Below, piece after piece: positions 35,594-42,527 of a stretch of 64,000 bases of DNA (the first letter of the stretch is position 1; the number at the start of each line of letters is the position of its first letter). The notes under the pieces were generated by a model. The model did not search any database, had not been told where the DNA came from, and worked only from the letters and a program-made list of their open reading frames with translations. This DNA comes from DATBLE01 sp963841405 (GTDB lineage Bacteria; Actinomycetota; Thermoleophilia; Gaiellales; Gaiellaceae), in contig CAWJCM010000007.1 in the NCBI GenBank assembly GCA_963841405.1, positions 806,001 through 870,000 on the forward strand, written 5' to 3'. The translations under genes and the position numbers were made by a program.

Positions 35594-36207
35594 TCCTCGA
35601 CCAGTGCGCGCAGGCCGTCGAGGTCGTAGGAGAGCGCTCCCGTCTGGAGCCTGGCGCGCTTGTCGACCTCTCTGGCGGCTCGCTCACGCGCAGCGGTGAG
35701 CACCTCCTCGACGCGTTCCTGCTCGACCACGACCGCGCCGTCCGCGTCGAGCACGACCACGTCACGCTGGCGGATCGTCGCCCCGCCGACCTCGACCGGC
35801 TCGCCGATCTTTCCCGGCACCTTCTTGTCGGCGCCGCGCACGCGGACCCAGTGCGCCCAGACCGGCAGCCCGAGCTCGCGCAGCTCCTCGGCGTCGCGAA
35901 CGGCGGCGTCGACCAGCAGCGCGGCGACGCCGCGGCCCTTCGCCTGCGTCGCGAGCAGGTCGCCGACGAGCGCGACCGGCCGCGGCTCCGACATCGTCAG
36001 GACGAGCACCTCGCCGGGCTCGGCCTCCGCGACGGCGGCGTGCACCATCAGGTTGTCGTCCTGGCCGCAGCGCACCGTGCGCGCCGGACCGGCGGCCCGT
36101 GAGCCCGGTATCACCTGCACGAGGTCGAGGTCGACCACCTGGGAGCGACCGGCCGCCTCGTGGATGGTCGCCGACCCGAGCTTGGCCAGTTCGGCGTAGA
36201 CGCTCAC
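35590..36207 (-). CDS. RraA/LigK-like class II aldolase (4-carboxy-4-hydroxy-2-oxoadipate aldolase type)
   Basis: A 205-residue member of the RraA-like family, which includes the metal-dependent pyruvate aldolases LigK/GalC/HMG aldolase. The active-site stretch GDLLATQAKGRGVAALLVDA followed by AVRDAEELRELGLPVW contains the conserved Arg-Asp pair; an acid residue motif near LDADGAVVVEQERVEE closes the fold. The expected reaction is cleavage of 4-carboxy-4-hydroxy-2-oxoadipate to pyruvate and oxaloacetate, the last step of gallate/protocatechuate-4,5 pathways. The family also includes RraA (RNase E inhibitor), but operon position beside the GalB-type hydratase and the dioxygenase supports the aldolase. 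The stop overlaps the dioxygenase start. Confidence 0.78.
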   Translation of the reverse strand: MSVYAELAKLGSATIHEAAGRSQVVDLDLVQVIPGSRAAGPARTVRCGQDDNLMVHAAVAEAEPGEVLVLTMSEPRPVALVGDLLATQAKGRGVAALLVDAAVRDAEELRELGLPVWAHWVRVRGADKKVPGKIGEPVEVGGATIRQRDVVVLDADGAVVVEQERVEEVLTAARERAAREVDKRARLQTGALSYDLDGLRALVEE

Positions 36208-36219
36208 GGCCGCGGTCCC

Positions 36220-36242
36220 TTAACAGTGCCTGGCACCGTAAA
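36220..36242 (+). repeat. TGCCTGGCAC palindromic repeat, copy 1
   Basis: TTAACAGTGCCTGGCACCGT followed by AAA; core CAGTGCCTGGCACCGT is an interrupted palindrome. Lies in the gap between the aldolase start and the GalB-like stop. Confidence 0.75.
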
Positions 36243-36276
36243 GTCCCTGCACGGAACGGGAATCAGCGGCCGCGTC

Positions 36277-36300
36277 TTAACAGTGCCTGGCACCGTCAAG
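36277..36300 (+). repeat. TGCCTGGCAC palindromic repeat, copy 2
   Basis: Same 20-base unit as copy 1, in the same orientation, 57 bases further on; both are preceded by GGCCGCG, so the duplicated unit is slightly longer than the palindrome. Confidence 0.75.
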
Positions 36301-36304
36301 AGCC

Positions 36305-37021
36305 TCACAGGCATTCCACCACCTGCGGCGTCACGCGCTGGAAGGCCTCGGCGAACTCGACCGCGTCGTTCCCGGACGAGCGGCGCGCGTGGTTGCCCCG
36401 CCTCGCGGCGAGCTCCTCGTAGTACGCGTGCAGGTGCGCTTGCGCCGCCATCTCGGCCATCGCCGCTCGCTTCTCGTCGATCACCGGCGTGATGTCGACG
36501 AAGACGGTCGGCGTGAAGTTGCAGAGCTCGGGCTGGTGCGGCTCGAAGAGCAGAAGCTCCGGCGGCTTGAACGGGCCGCCGAACGCGCTCGCCGTCCCGG
36601 CCCCGGCGGCGAGGGCGCGCGCCTTCTCCACCGCGAAGAACGCCTCCGCGTGATCGGGGTTGAAGGGGTCACGGTTGGTGTGGGTGAGGACGATGTCGGG
36701 CGCGAGCCCGCGGATCTTCGCCGCGATCGCGCTCAGGCCGTCCCGGTCCACGACCAGCGGGTAGTCGCCGAGGTCGAGGCTCTCGAACGTCGCTCCCAGC
36801 GCAGCCGCCGCGCGCTCTGCCTCGCCGCGCCGGACCTCCTTGACGCGCTCCACCGTCATCCCCTCTTCCTTCCAGAGCTCGCCCGACTCGCCGCGCTCAC
36901 CATAGGAGAGGGCGAGCACGTGCGCTGTCCCACCGCCGGCGGTCGTCACCGCGATCGCGCCGCCGGCGCGCCAGACGAAGTCCGCCGAGTGCGCCCCGAT
37001 CACGAGCAGCCGCCGGCTCAT
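36305..37021 (-). CDS. galB: 4-oxalomesaconate hydratase, GalB-like (PIG-L/LmbE fold)
   Basis: A 238-residue PIG-L/LmbE-family protein that matches GalB of the Pseudomonas putida gallate pathway along its length as I recall that sequence: RLLVIGAHSADFVWRAGG (metal-binding AHSAD), ALSYGERGESGELWKEEG, LTHTNRDPFNPDH, LLFEPHQPELCNF, RRGNHARRSSGNDAVEFAEA. GalB adds water to 4-oxalomesaconate to give 4-carboxy-4-hydroxy-2-oxoadipate, the substrate of the aldolase encoded next. Most PIG-L proteins are sugar deacetylases, but the ERGESGELWKEEG and FEPHQPELCNF stretches are specific to this branch. Starts inside the stop of the DUF6282 gene (ATGA) and is separated from the aldolase by 98 bases holding two palindromic repeats. 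Confidence 0.85.
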   Translation of the reverse strand: MSRRLLVIGAHSADFVWRAGGAIAVTTAGGGTAHVLALSYGERGESGELWKEEGMTVERVKEVRRGEAERAAAALGATFESLDLGDYPLVVDRDGLSAIAAKIRGLAPDIVLTHTNRDPFNPDHAEAFFAVEKARALAAGAGTASAFGGPFKPPELLLFEPHQPELCNFTPTVFVDITPVIDEKRAAMAEMAAQAHLHAYYEELAARRGNHARRSSGNDAVEFAEAFQRVTPQVVECL

Positions 37022-37926
37022 TCGACGAGGCTCCGCGACCGCTCGACCACCATCGTCCGAATCTCCTCAGCGGAGAACCCCGCCTCGAGCAGCTCGTCCG
37101 CCCAGATCGAGAGCCCGTCCTCGACCGGCGGATAGTCGGGGTTGCCGCAGTCGCTGGAGAAGAAGTTGCGCTCGATCCCGACGGCGCGCACGCCCTCGAA
37201 GACGTGCTCGAAGGTTGTCTTGCCGCTGTACGGCGTCGTCAGGCAGCGCTCGATCAGGCAGCCCCTGTCGGCCAGCGTGCCCTGGTCCTCGATCGAGAAG
37301 TCTTGAGCAGGGAACTCGGGGTGCGTGATCACGACCGTCTTCACACCGGCGGCGAATGCGCCGTCCACCACTGCGAACGTGTCGTCGCGGCCGAGATGCG
37401 CGGTGGCGAGGATCAGGTCGTGCCGGGCGATCGTCTCGAGCACGAGCCGCGTCTCGGGCAGGAGCTCGCCGGCGGCGTCGGTGACCTCGACCGCCTCGAT
37501 CGAGAAGCCGAGCCCGCGGAGCTCGTGCTGGAGCTTCGCCCACTGGGGGACCTTGTCGCCAGGCTTCGGCTCGGTGCGTCCGGCCGTCTCCGCCGGCGAG
37601 TCGACCGTCGGCATCCAGACGATGCGCGCGCCCTCGCGGGCAGCGATCTCGACCGCGAGCGGGTTCATCCCGCCGACCGCCCAGTTCAGCGTGATCGTCC
37701 CGACCGCCCGCACGCCCGGCACCGACCCGGACACGATCTGCGCACGCTCTGCCGTCGAGGTGTAGTGCGATTTCAACCCGAACCCGGCGAGACCGACCTC
37801 GGCGCAGCGGCGCGCGAGCGCGACGTCGTCGATGCGCCGCTGGGGGACGTCGGGAGCGACGTGGACGTGCAGGTCGTACGCCCCGCGGACGAGCGCACGC
37901 GCCCGGTCGGTCGGCTCCGGGGCCAT
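37018..37926 (-). CDS. DUF6282-like metal-dependent hydrolase
   Basis: A 302-residue amidohydrolase-like TIM barrel. Likely metal ligands: His pair in YDLHVHVAPDVPQRR near the N-terminus, His in LATAHLGRDDTFAVV, His in VVITHPEFPAQDFS and Asp in FFSSDCGNPDYPPVEDGL. I know the family only as a domain of unknown function. It is the first gene of the operon with the GalB-like hydratase, RraA-like aldolase, extradiol dioxygenase and MetF-LigM. In related pathways an amidohydrolase (LigI) opens the lactone 2-pyrone-4,6-dicarboxylate, and another (LigJ) hydrates 4-oxalomesaconate; a comparable lactonase role would fit here. ATG 37926; a further in-frame start upstream is less likely. Confidence 0.75.
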   Translation of the reverse strand: MAPEPTDRARALVRGAYDLHVHVAPDVPQRRIDDVALARRCAEVGLAGFGLKSHYTSTAERAQIVSGSVPGVRAVGTITLNWAVGGMNPLAVEIAAREGARIVWMPTVDSPAETAGRTEPKPGDKVPQWAKLQHELRGLGFSIEAVEVTDAAGELLPETRLVLETIARHDLILATAHLGRDDTFAVVDGAFAAGVKTVVITHPEFPAQDFSIEDQGTLADRGCLIERCLTTPYSGKTTFEHVFEGVRAVGIERNFFSSDCGNPDYPPVEDGLSIWADELLEAGFSAEEIRTMVVERSRSLVE

Positions 37927-37998
37927 GGTGCCAACTGTATTAGCGCCGTCTCGACGATTGTTGACGATGAGCGTAGTGTGGGCGAGGATCGAAGGCCT
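37927..37998. promoter_or_regulatory. Divergent promoter region between the catabolic operon and the PpsA-like gene
   Basis: 72 bases between the start of the minus-strand aromatic operon and the GTG of the plus-strand PpsA-like gene. It contains CGACGATTGTTG (37952-37963), similar to the CGACGATTGTCG palindrome half in the other PpsA-like divergent promoter at 23.75 kb. The RBS of the plus gene (GAGGATCGAAGG) lies at the right end. Confidence 0.5.
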
Positions 37999-39822
37999 GT
38001 GGCCGACCGAGGTTCGTTCCCGAATCCGTACGAGGTCGAGACGCCGCCCGGCTGCGAGGGCTGGGAGGAGATGTACCCCTACTACGCCCTCTTCGACGAG
38101 CGGCGGCGCGAGGCCGACCAGCAGCGCTTCTGGTTCTGGAACTCGATGCACTTCCCGCTGCCGATGCCGGCGTTCGACGTCTTCTGCATCGACTCGCCCT
38201 ACGACGGGATCGGCTCGTGGCAGAACCGGGTCTTTGCCGTCCCACCGGCGATGGGGATCGACTACCGGATCGTCAACGGCTACATCTACATCTCCGGCAA
38301 CGCGGTCACCGACCCGGAGAAGATCGCCGAGCGGGCCGGGTACTTCCAGGAGCGTGCCGGCTACTACTTCGCCAACTGGAACGAGCTCTACGCGAAGTGG
38401 CGGGTGAAGGTCGACGCGATGATCCGCGAACTGACCGAGCTCGAGGTACCGGATCTGCCGGAGTACGAGCCGCGCGAGGTCGTCTTCGGGAACGACCGCA
38501 ACCTCCGCTTCTACGACGTCCTCGACGCGTACAGCCGCACGCTCCGGCTCGGCGACCTGATGTGGCAGCACCACAGCGAGTTTCTGCTGCTCGGTTACGG
38601 CGCCTACATGACGTTCAGCGAGTTCTGCAAGGGGCATCTGCCGGACATCCCCGACCAGCACATCGCTCAGATGGTCGCCGGCATCGACGTCATCCTCTGG
38701 AAGCCCGATGCCGAGCTGCGCCGGCTGGCGCGCCTCGCGATCGATACCGGCGCCGACGCGGCGTTCGCCGAGGGGCGGACGCCCGCGGAGATCGAGGGCG
38801 AGCTGGCCGGAAGCGAGGCGGGCCGCGCCTGGCTGGCCGAGCTCGAGCAGATCAAGGACCCGTGGTTCAACATGGCGACCGGCGACGGCCTCTACCACTA
38901 CTACGGGAGCTGGCTCGACGACCCGTCGATTCCGTATGCGTCGCTGATCGGCCACGTCGCCGCGCTGAAGGCCGGCGAGGACATCGAACGCCCGACCGGG
39001 CAGCTCGCGCGCGAGCGCGACCGGCTCGCGGAGGAGTACGGCTCCCTGCTCGACGCGGACGCCCGCGAGGGCTTCGAGGAGCTGCTCGCCCTCTCGCGCA
39101 CGGTCTTCCCGTACGTCGAGGAGCACAAGTTCTACTGCGACTACTGGTTCCTGACCCGCTGGTGGAACAAGATCCGCGAGTTCGGGGCGCTGCTCGCCGA
39201 GCACGGCTTCCTCGAGGAGGCGGAAGACGTCTTCCAGCTCTCGCGCCACGAGGTCAACGGTGCGCTCGACGAGCTCGTGCTCACGTGGTCGACCGGCGGC
39301 GAGCCGATCGGGCCGAAGCACTGGCCGCCGATCGTCGCGCGACGCAGCAAGATCCTCGAGCGGCTGGCCGACTGGACGCCGCCGCCGGCACTCGGCGCGG
39401 TGCCGGAGAGCGTCAACGACCCGGCGCTCGTCATGCTCTGGGGCGTGACCACCGAGCGTGTGCAGGAGTGGGCGCGGAGCGCCGAAGGCGGGACGGAGCT
39501 CAGCGGAACCGCGGCGTCGCCAGGCGTCGCCGAGGGGCCGGCGCGGGTGGTCAAGACCGTGAAGGAGATCTCGGACGTCCGCGAGGGCGAGATCCTCGTC
39601 TGCACGATCACCTCGCCCGCCTGGGCGCCGATCTTCTCCAAGATCGAGGCCGCGGTCACCGACATCGGCGGCGTGATGTCGCACGCCGCGATCGTCTGCC
39701 GGGAGTACGGCCTCCCGGCCGTCGTCGGCACGGGCCGCGCCACCTCCACCATCCGCACCGGGCAACGTGTCCGCGTGGACGGCACGGCTGGGACGGTCAC
39801 GTTCCTCGGAGACGACGGATGA
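37999..39822 (+). CDS. PEP-utilising enzyme, phenylphosphate synthase PpsA-like (paralogue 3)
   Basis: A 607-residue protein, GTG start, closest to the paralogue at 21.9 kb: FPNPYEVETPPGCEGWEEMY, FWFWNSMHFPLPMPAFDVFC, VPPAMGIDYRIVNGYIYIS. The phosphohistidine domain is at the end, with His562 in GGVMSHAAIV. Size (~70 kDa) and partner fit the large subunit of phenylphosphate synthase, in which this subunit moves a phosphoryl group from its His to phenol, while a ~40-kDa ATP-grasp subunit charges it; that second subunit is encoded 97 bases downstream. A CBS-domain third subunit, known in Thauera, is not seen. Phenol, catechol or a methoxyphenol are candidate acceptors given the divergent aromatic operon; pyruvate cannot be excluded. 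Confidence 0.82.
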   Translation: MADRGSFPNPYEVETPPGCEGWEEMYPYYALFDERRREADQQRFWFWNSMHFPLPMPAFDVFCIDSPYDGIGSWQNRVFAVPPAMGIDYRIVNGYIYISGNAVTDPEKIAERAGYFQERAGYYFANWNELYAKWRVKVDAMIRELTELEVPDLPEYEPREVVFGNDRNLRFYDVLDAYSRTLRLGDLMWQHHSEFLLLGYGAYMTFSEFCKGHLPDIPDQHIAQMVAGIDVILWKPDAELRRLARLAIDTGADAAFAEGRTPAEIEGELAGSEAGRAWLAELEQIKDPWFNMATGDGLYHYYGSWLDDPSIPYASLIGHVAALKAGEDIERPTGQLARERDRLAEEYGSLLDADAREGFEELLALSRTVFPYVEEHKFYCDYWFLTRWWNKIREFGALLAEHGFLEEAEDVFQLSRHEVNGALDELVLTWSTGGEPIGPKHWPPIVARRSKILERLADWTPPPALGAVPESVNDPALVMLWGVTTERVQEWARSAEGGTELSGTAASPGVAEGPARVVKTVKEISDVREGEILVCTITSPAWAPIFSKIEAAVTDIGGVMSHAAIVCREYGLPAVVGTGRATSTIRTGQRVRVDGTAGTVTFLGDDG

Positions 39823-39827
39823 CGCTC

Positions 39828-39852
39828 TTAACCGTGCCAGGCACTGTTAAGG
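39828..39852 (-). repeat. TGCCTGGCAC palindromic repeat, copy 3 (inverted)
   Basis: On the minus strand it reads TTAACAGTGCCTGGCACGGT, one base different from copies 1 and 2. Five bases after the PpsA-like stop. Confidence 0.75.
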
Positions 39853-39884
39853 AGTGCAGCAAAAACTACGCTTCGAGCAGGGTC

Positions 39885-39909
39885 TTTACAGTGCCTGGCA
39901 CCGTTAGGG
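39885..39909 (+). repeat. TGCCTGGCAC palindromic repeat, copy 4
   Basis: TTTACAGTGCCTGGCACCGT then TAGGG, directly before the ribosome site and ATG of the ATP-grasp gene. With copy 3 it forms a converging pair in the 97-base gap of this operon. Confidence 0.75.
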
Positions 39910-39919
39910 CCGTTAGGGA

Positions 39920-40975
39920 ATGCCGTTGAGTCATACGCGCCCGTTGGCCGATCTCCGCGCGGCCGATGCTGTCTCGTTCGGCGGCAAGAGCTCGGCGCTG
40001 GGTGAGCTGATCGCCGCCGGGATCCCGGTGCCGCCCGGGTTCGCCGTCTCGACCGCGGCATACCGGGCGTTCGTCGCCGGTGCGGGGCTCGAGCCCATGA
40101 TCGCCTCCGCGATGTCGGGGCTCGAGCCCGGCGACGTCGACGCGGTCGGGGCGGTGTCGCACCGGCTCGGCGAGGCGATGCGGTCGGCGCCGATTCCGTC
40201 GTCCGTTCGCGACGAGGTGGCTCGATGTTACGCCGAGCTGGGGGAACCGCCGGTCGCCGTCCGCTCGAGCGCGCTCGGCGAGGACAGCCGGGAGGCGACG
40301 TTCGCCGGGCAGCAGGAGACCTACCTCTGGGTGCGGGGCGCCGAGGGGGTGTGCGACGCAGTCCGCGACTGCTGGGTCAGCCTCTACGGCCCTCCTGCGA
40401 TGACGTACCGGGCGCGGCTCGGCGCCGCGGCGGGCGGGCCGGCGATGGGCGTCGCGGTCCAGCAGATGGTCGACGCCGAGGTCTCCGGGGTGATGTTCAC
40501 CTGCAACCCGGTGAGCGGCGATCCGAGCATGGTTGCGATCAACGCAAGCTGGGGTCTCGGTCTGGCCGTGGTCGGCGGGGAGGTGACGCCCGACGACTTC
40601 CTGGTCAGCAAGGTCACGCGTGAGGTCGTCCGCAGGCACGTGCACGCGAAGGAGGTCGAGTACGTGCCCGACGAGGCCGGCCGCGGCACCGTCCGCCGGG
40701 TAGTACCCGAGAAGCGCCGCGAAGTCGCGTGCCTGGGCGCGGATTCGCTGGAGGCGCTGGTCGAGGTCGGCAGCCGGGTGGAGCGCCACTTCGGCTCGCC
40801 GCAGGACGTCGAGTGGGCGATCGCGAGAGACGGCGAGCTGCCCTCGAGCCTGTACGTCCTCCAGTCGCGGCCGGTGACGACCGGCCCCAAGCGGCCGGAG
40901 AAGCCGAAGGCTGCGTCGGCGATGTCGCTGCTGATGAGCACGTTCGGCGCCGGACAGGTAGAAGGGACAGGCTGA
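39920..40975 (+). CDS. PEP/pyruvate-binding ATP-grasp subunit, PpsB-like
   Basis: A 351-residue protein equal to the N-terminal ATP-binding part of PEP synthase/PPDK and nothing more. Typical motifs: FGGKSSALGELIAAGIPVPP, the ATP-grasp loop VAVRSSALGEDSREATFAGQ followed by QETYLWV, AVQQMVDAEVSGVMFTCNPV, and the C-terminal YVLQSRPVTT. It lacks the swivelling His domain and the PEP-binding barrel, so it must work with a separate protein; the PpsA-like gene just upstream is the obvious one. Together they match the split arrangement of phenylphosphate synthase. It might also serve the other two PpsA-like proteins, which have no ATP-grasp partner nearby. A palindrome over the stop codon ends the transcript. 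Confidence 0.87.
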   Translation: MPLSHTRPLADLRAADAVSFGGKSSALGELIAAGIPVPPGFAVSTAAYRAFVAGAGLEPMIASAMSGLEPGDVDAVGAVSHRLGEAMRSAPIPSSVRDEVARCYAELGEPPVAVRSSALGEDSREATFAGQQETYLWVRGAEGVCDAVRDCWVSLYGPPAMTYRARLGAAAGGPAMGVAVQQMVDAEVSGVMFTCNPVSGDPSMVAINASWGLGLAVVGGEVTPDDFLVSKVTREVVRRHVHAKEVEYVPDEAGRGTVRRVVPEKRREVACLGADSLEALVEVGSRVERHFGSPQDVEWAIARDGELPSSLYVLQSRPVTTGPKRPEKPKAASAMSLLMSTFGAGQVEGTG

Positions 40976-40988
40976 AGCCTGTTCCTTC
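40961..40988. terminator. CAGGCTGAAGCCTG palindrome over the stop codon
   Basis: GAAGGGACAGGCT-GA-AGCCTGTTCCTTC, a near-perfect 13-bp inverted repeat that contains the stop of the PpsB-like gene and ends four bases from the stop of the convergent dehydrogenase gene. The same core recurs at 56.44 and 56.49 kb. It can act as a bidirectional terminator. Confidence 0.6.
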
Positions 40989-40992
40989 CAGC

Positions 40993-41721
40993 TCAGTCGG
41001 CAAGCTCCGTGAGCAGCTCCGCCGAGGCACGCGCGATTCGCGGCTCAACGCCGAGCTCGACGAGGAGCTCCGCGGCAGCCTCCATCTCGCCCACGCGGCG
41101 GACGGCGTGTGCTCGGCTGCCCGCGAGCAGGCGGTCGAGCAGCGGTCGGCCGATCACCGCGGCGATCTCGTCCTTCAGCCAGTCGCCGTGACCTGCCGCC
41201 TCCGCGGCGGCCACGCTCTCGAACGCGGAGGCGGCCAGGCCCTTCATGAACACCGAGCGGACCAGCTTCATCGCGGCTGCGTCGCCTGGCCGGTCCGAGA
41301 CGACCTGGACGGGCATCGCGAACGGACCGAGCGCCTCGGCGAACGCCTGTGCACCCGGGCCGGAGGCGAGGGCCGGGGTCGCGATGCCCTTCGCCGGCAC
41401 GGGCCCGAGCAATGCCACGTCTGCGAACCGGTCGCCGACGAGGGCCGCCAGCTCTCGCTTCAGCGCTGGTGCTGCCGTGTTCAGGTCGGCGTAGACAGTC
41501 GCCGGGCCGAGGGCGGCGCCGGCCTCTCGGGCCAGTTCGAGAGCGACCTTGGCCGAGTTGACGCTGAGGACGACGTCGGCGGTGTCGACCGCGCCCGCCG
41601 CATCGGGCGCGCTCTCGGCCACCGCCGGGTCGTAGCCGCGAACCTCGGCCCCGGCCGCACGCAGGTCGGAAACGAGGCGGCCGCCGGCCTCGCCGAGGCC
41701 GAGGACCGCGAAAACCGTCAG
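40993..41721 (-). CDS. 3-hydroxyisobutyrate/6-phosphogluconate dehydrogenase-like protein
   Basis: A ~242-residue beta-hydroxyacid dehydrogenase. The Rossmann site at the N-terminus (FAVLGLGEAGGRLVSDLRAA) is only included if translation starts around CTG 41721; no ATG, GTG or TTG is available between the upstream stop and the glycine loop, and the first standard start (GTG 41622) would cut the cofactor site off. Further motifs: VLSVNSAKVALELA, ATVYADLNTAAP and MKLVRSVFMKGLAASAFESV, which holds the catalytic Lys. The C-terminal domain appears as a DUF1932-like helical bundle. The CTG lies inside the stop of the CoxM-like gene, so translational coupling may permit the weak start. Substrate: a beta-hydroxy acid, not identified. 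Confidence 0.7.
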   Translation of the reverse strand: MTVFAVLGLGEAGGRLVSDLRAAGAEVRGYDPAVAESAPDAAGAVDTADVVLSVNSAKVALELAREAGAALGPATVYADLNTAAPALKRELAALVGDRFADVALLGPVPAKGIATPALASGPGAQAFAEALGPFAMPVQVVSDRPGDAAAMKLVRSVFMKGLAASAFESVAAAEAAGHGDWLKDEIAAVIGRPLLDRLLAGSRAHAVRRVGEMEAAAELLVELGVEPRIARASAELLTELAD

Positions 41722-42527
41722 ATCTGCTCGAGCGCCTGGCGGGTCAGCACCTGGGCGAGGTGGGCCCGGTACTCGGCGCTGCCGGCGAAGTCGCTAGGCG
41801 GCTCGGCGCCGTCGGCCGCGTGGGTCGCGGCGTCGGCCGGAGACGCGCCGCCGGCGACCGCCTGCTCGACCACCCGTGCGCGCAGCGGCGTGCCGCCCAT
41901 CCCGGCCAGGCCGACGTTGGCTCCGCCGTTCACCCGCGCGGCGGCCACGGCGACGGTCGCCCAGTCCTGCGCGCGGCGCACGTGCTTGAGGTAACGGCCG
42001 CCGTCGACCCGAGGAACCCGCAGCTCGGTCAGTACCTCGTGGGGTCCGAGCGCGGTCTCGAACGGGCCCGTGAAGAAGTCGGCGCCCGGGATCGTCCGCT
42101 CGCCGTCGGGCCCGCGCGCCACGAAGTCGGCGTCGAGCGTCAGGAGCACCGTACCGAGGTCGGAGGCGGGATCGCCGTGCGCGACCGAGCCGCCGATCGT
42201 GCCGCGATGGCGCACCTGCGGGTCGCCGACCTCGCCGGCGACCCGCGCGATCAGCCCGCAGCGCTGCGCCAGCACCGGGTCGAGCGCCAGGTCTGCGTGC
42301 CGCGAGAGCGCGCCGATCGCGATCCGGTCGCCGTCCTCCCGCACGTAGCGCAGGTCGTCGATCCGGCCGATGTCGACGAGCAATGACGGCCGCGCGAACC
42401 GCAGCTGGAGCAGCGGGAGCAGCGAGTGTCCGCCGGCGATCAGCTTGGCGTCTTCCGAGCGCTGGAGCAGCTCGACCGCCTCGTCGACCGAGCCGGCACG
42501 CTCGTACTCGAAGGCCGCCGGAATCAC
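41718..42527 (-). CDS. coxM: Molybdenum hydroxylase FAD subunit, CoxM-like
   Basis: A 269-residue FAD-binding subunit of the xanthine-dehydrogenase/CO-dehydrogenase family. FAD motifs AGGHSLLPLLQLR near residue 32 and TIGGSVAHGDPASDLG near residue 105. GTG 42527 is chosen because the family starts there (IPAAFEYERAGSVDEAVELL); it overlaps the CoxS-like stop by four bases. It passes electrons from the iron-sulfur subunit to the acceptor. Gene order here is L-S-M in direction of transcription. An oxidase of aromatic aldehydes or N-heterocycles is as likely as CO dehydrogenase. Confidence 0.9.
   Translation of the reverse strand: MIPAAFEYERAGSVDEAVELLQRSEDAKLIAGGHSLLPLLQLRFARPSLLVDIGRIDDLRYVREDGDRIAIGALSRHADLALDPVLAQRCGLIARVAGEVGDPQVRHRGTIGGSVAHGDPASDLGTVLLTLDADFVARGPDGERTIPGADFFTGPFETALGPHEVLTELRVPRVDGGRYLKHVRRAQDWATVAVAAARVNGGANVGLAGMGGTPLRARVVEQAVAGGASPADAATHAADGAEPPSDFAGSAEYRAHLAQVLTRQALEQI

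Noticed and set aside
35590..36207. RraA regulator of RNase E
   Set aside because: The operon context and active-site motif favour the aldolase branch of the same family.
36220..36300. CRISPR array from the regularly repeated 20-base unit
   Set aside because: Only two copies at this place, palindromic, one spacer and no cas genes; fits a dispersed REP-like element.
36305..37021. LmbE-type sugar deacetylase (mycothiol or bacillithiol synthesis)
   Set aside because: GalB-specific stretches and the operon with aldolase and dioxygenase argue for the hydratase.
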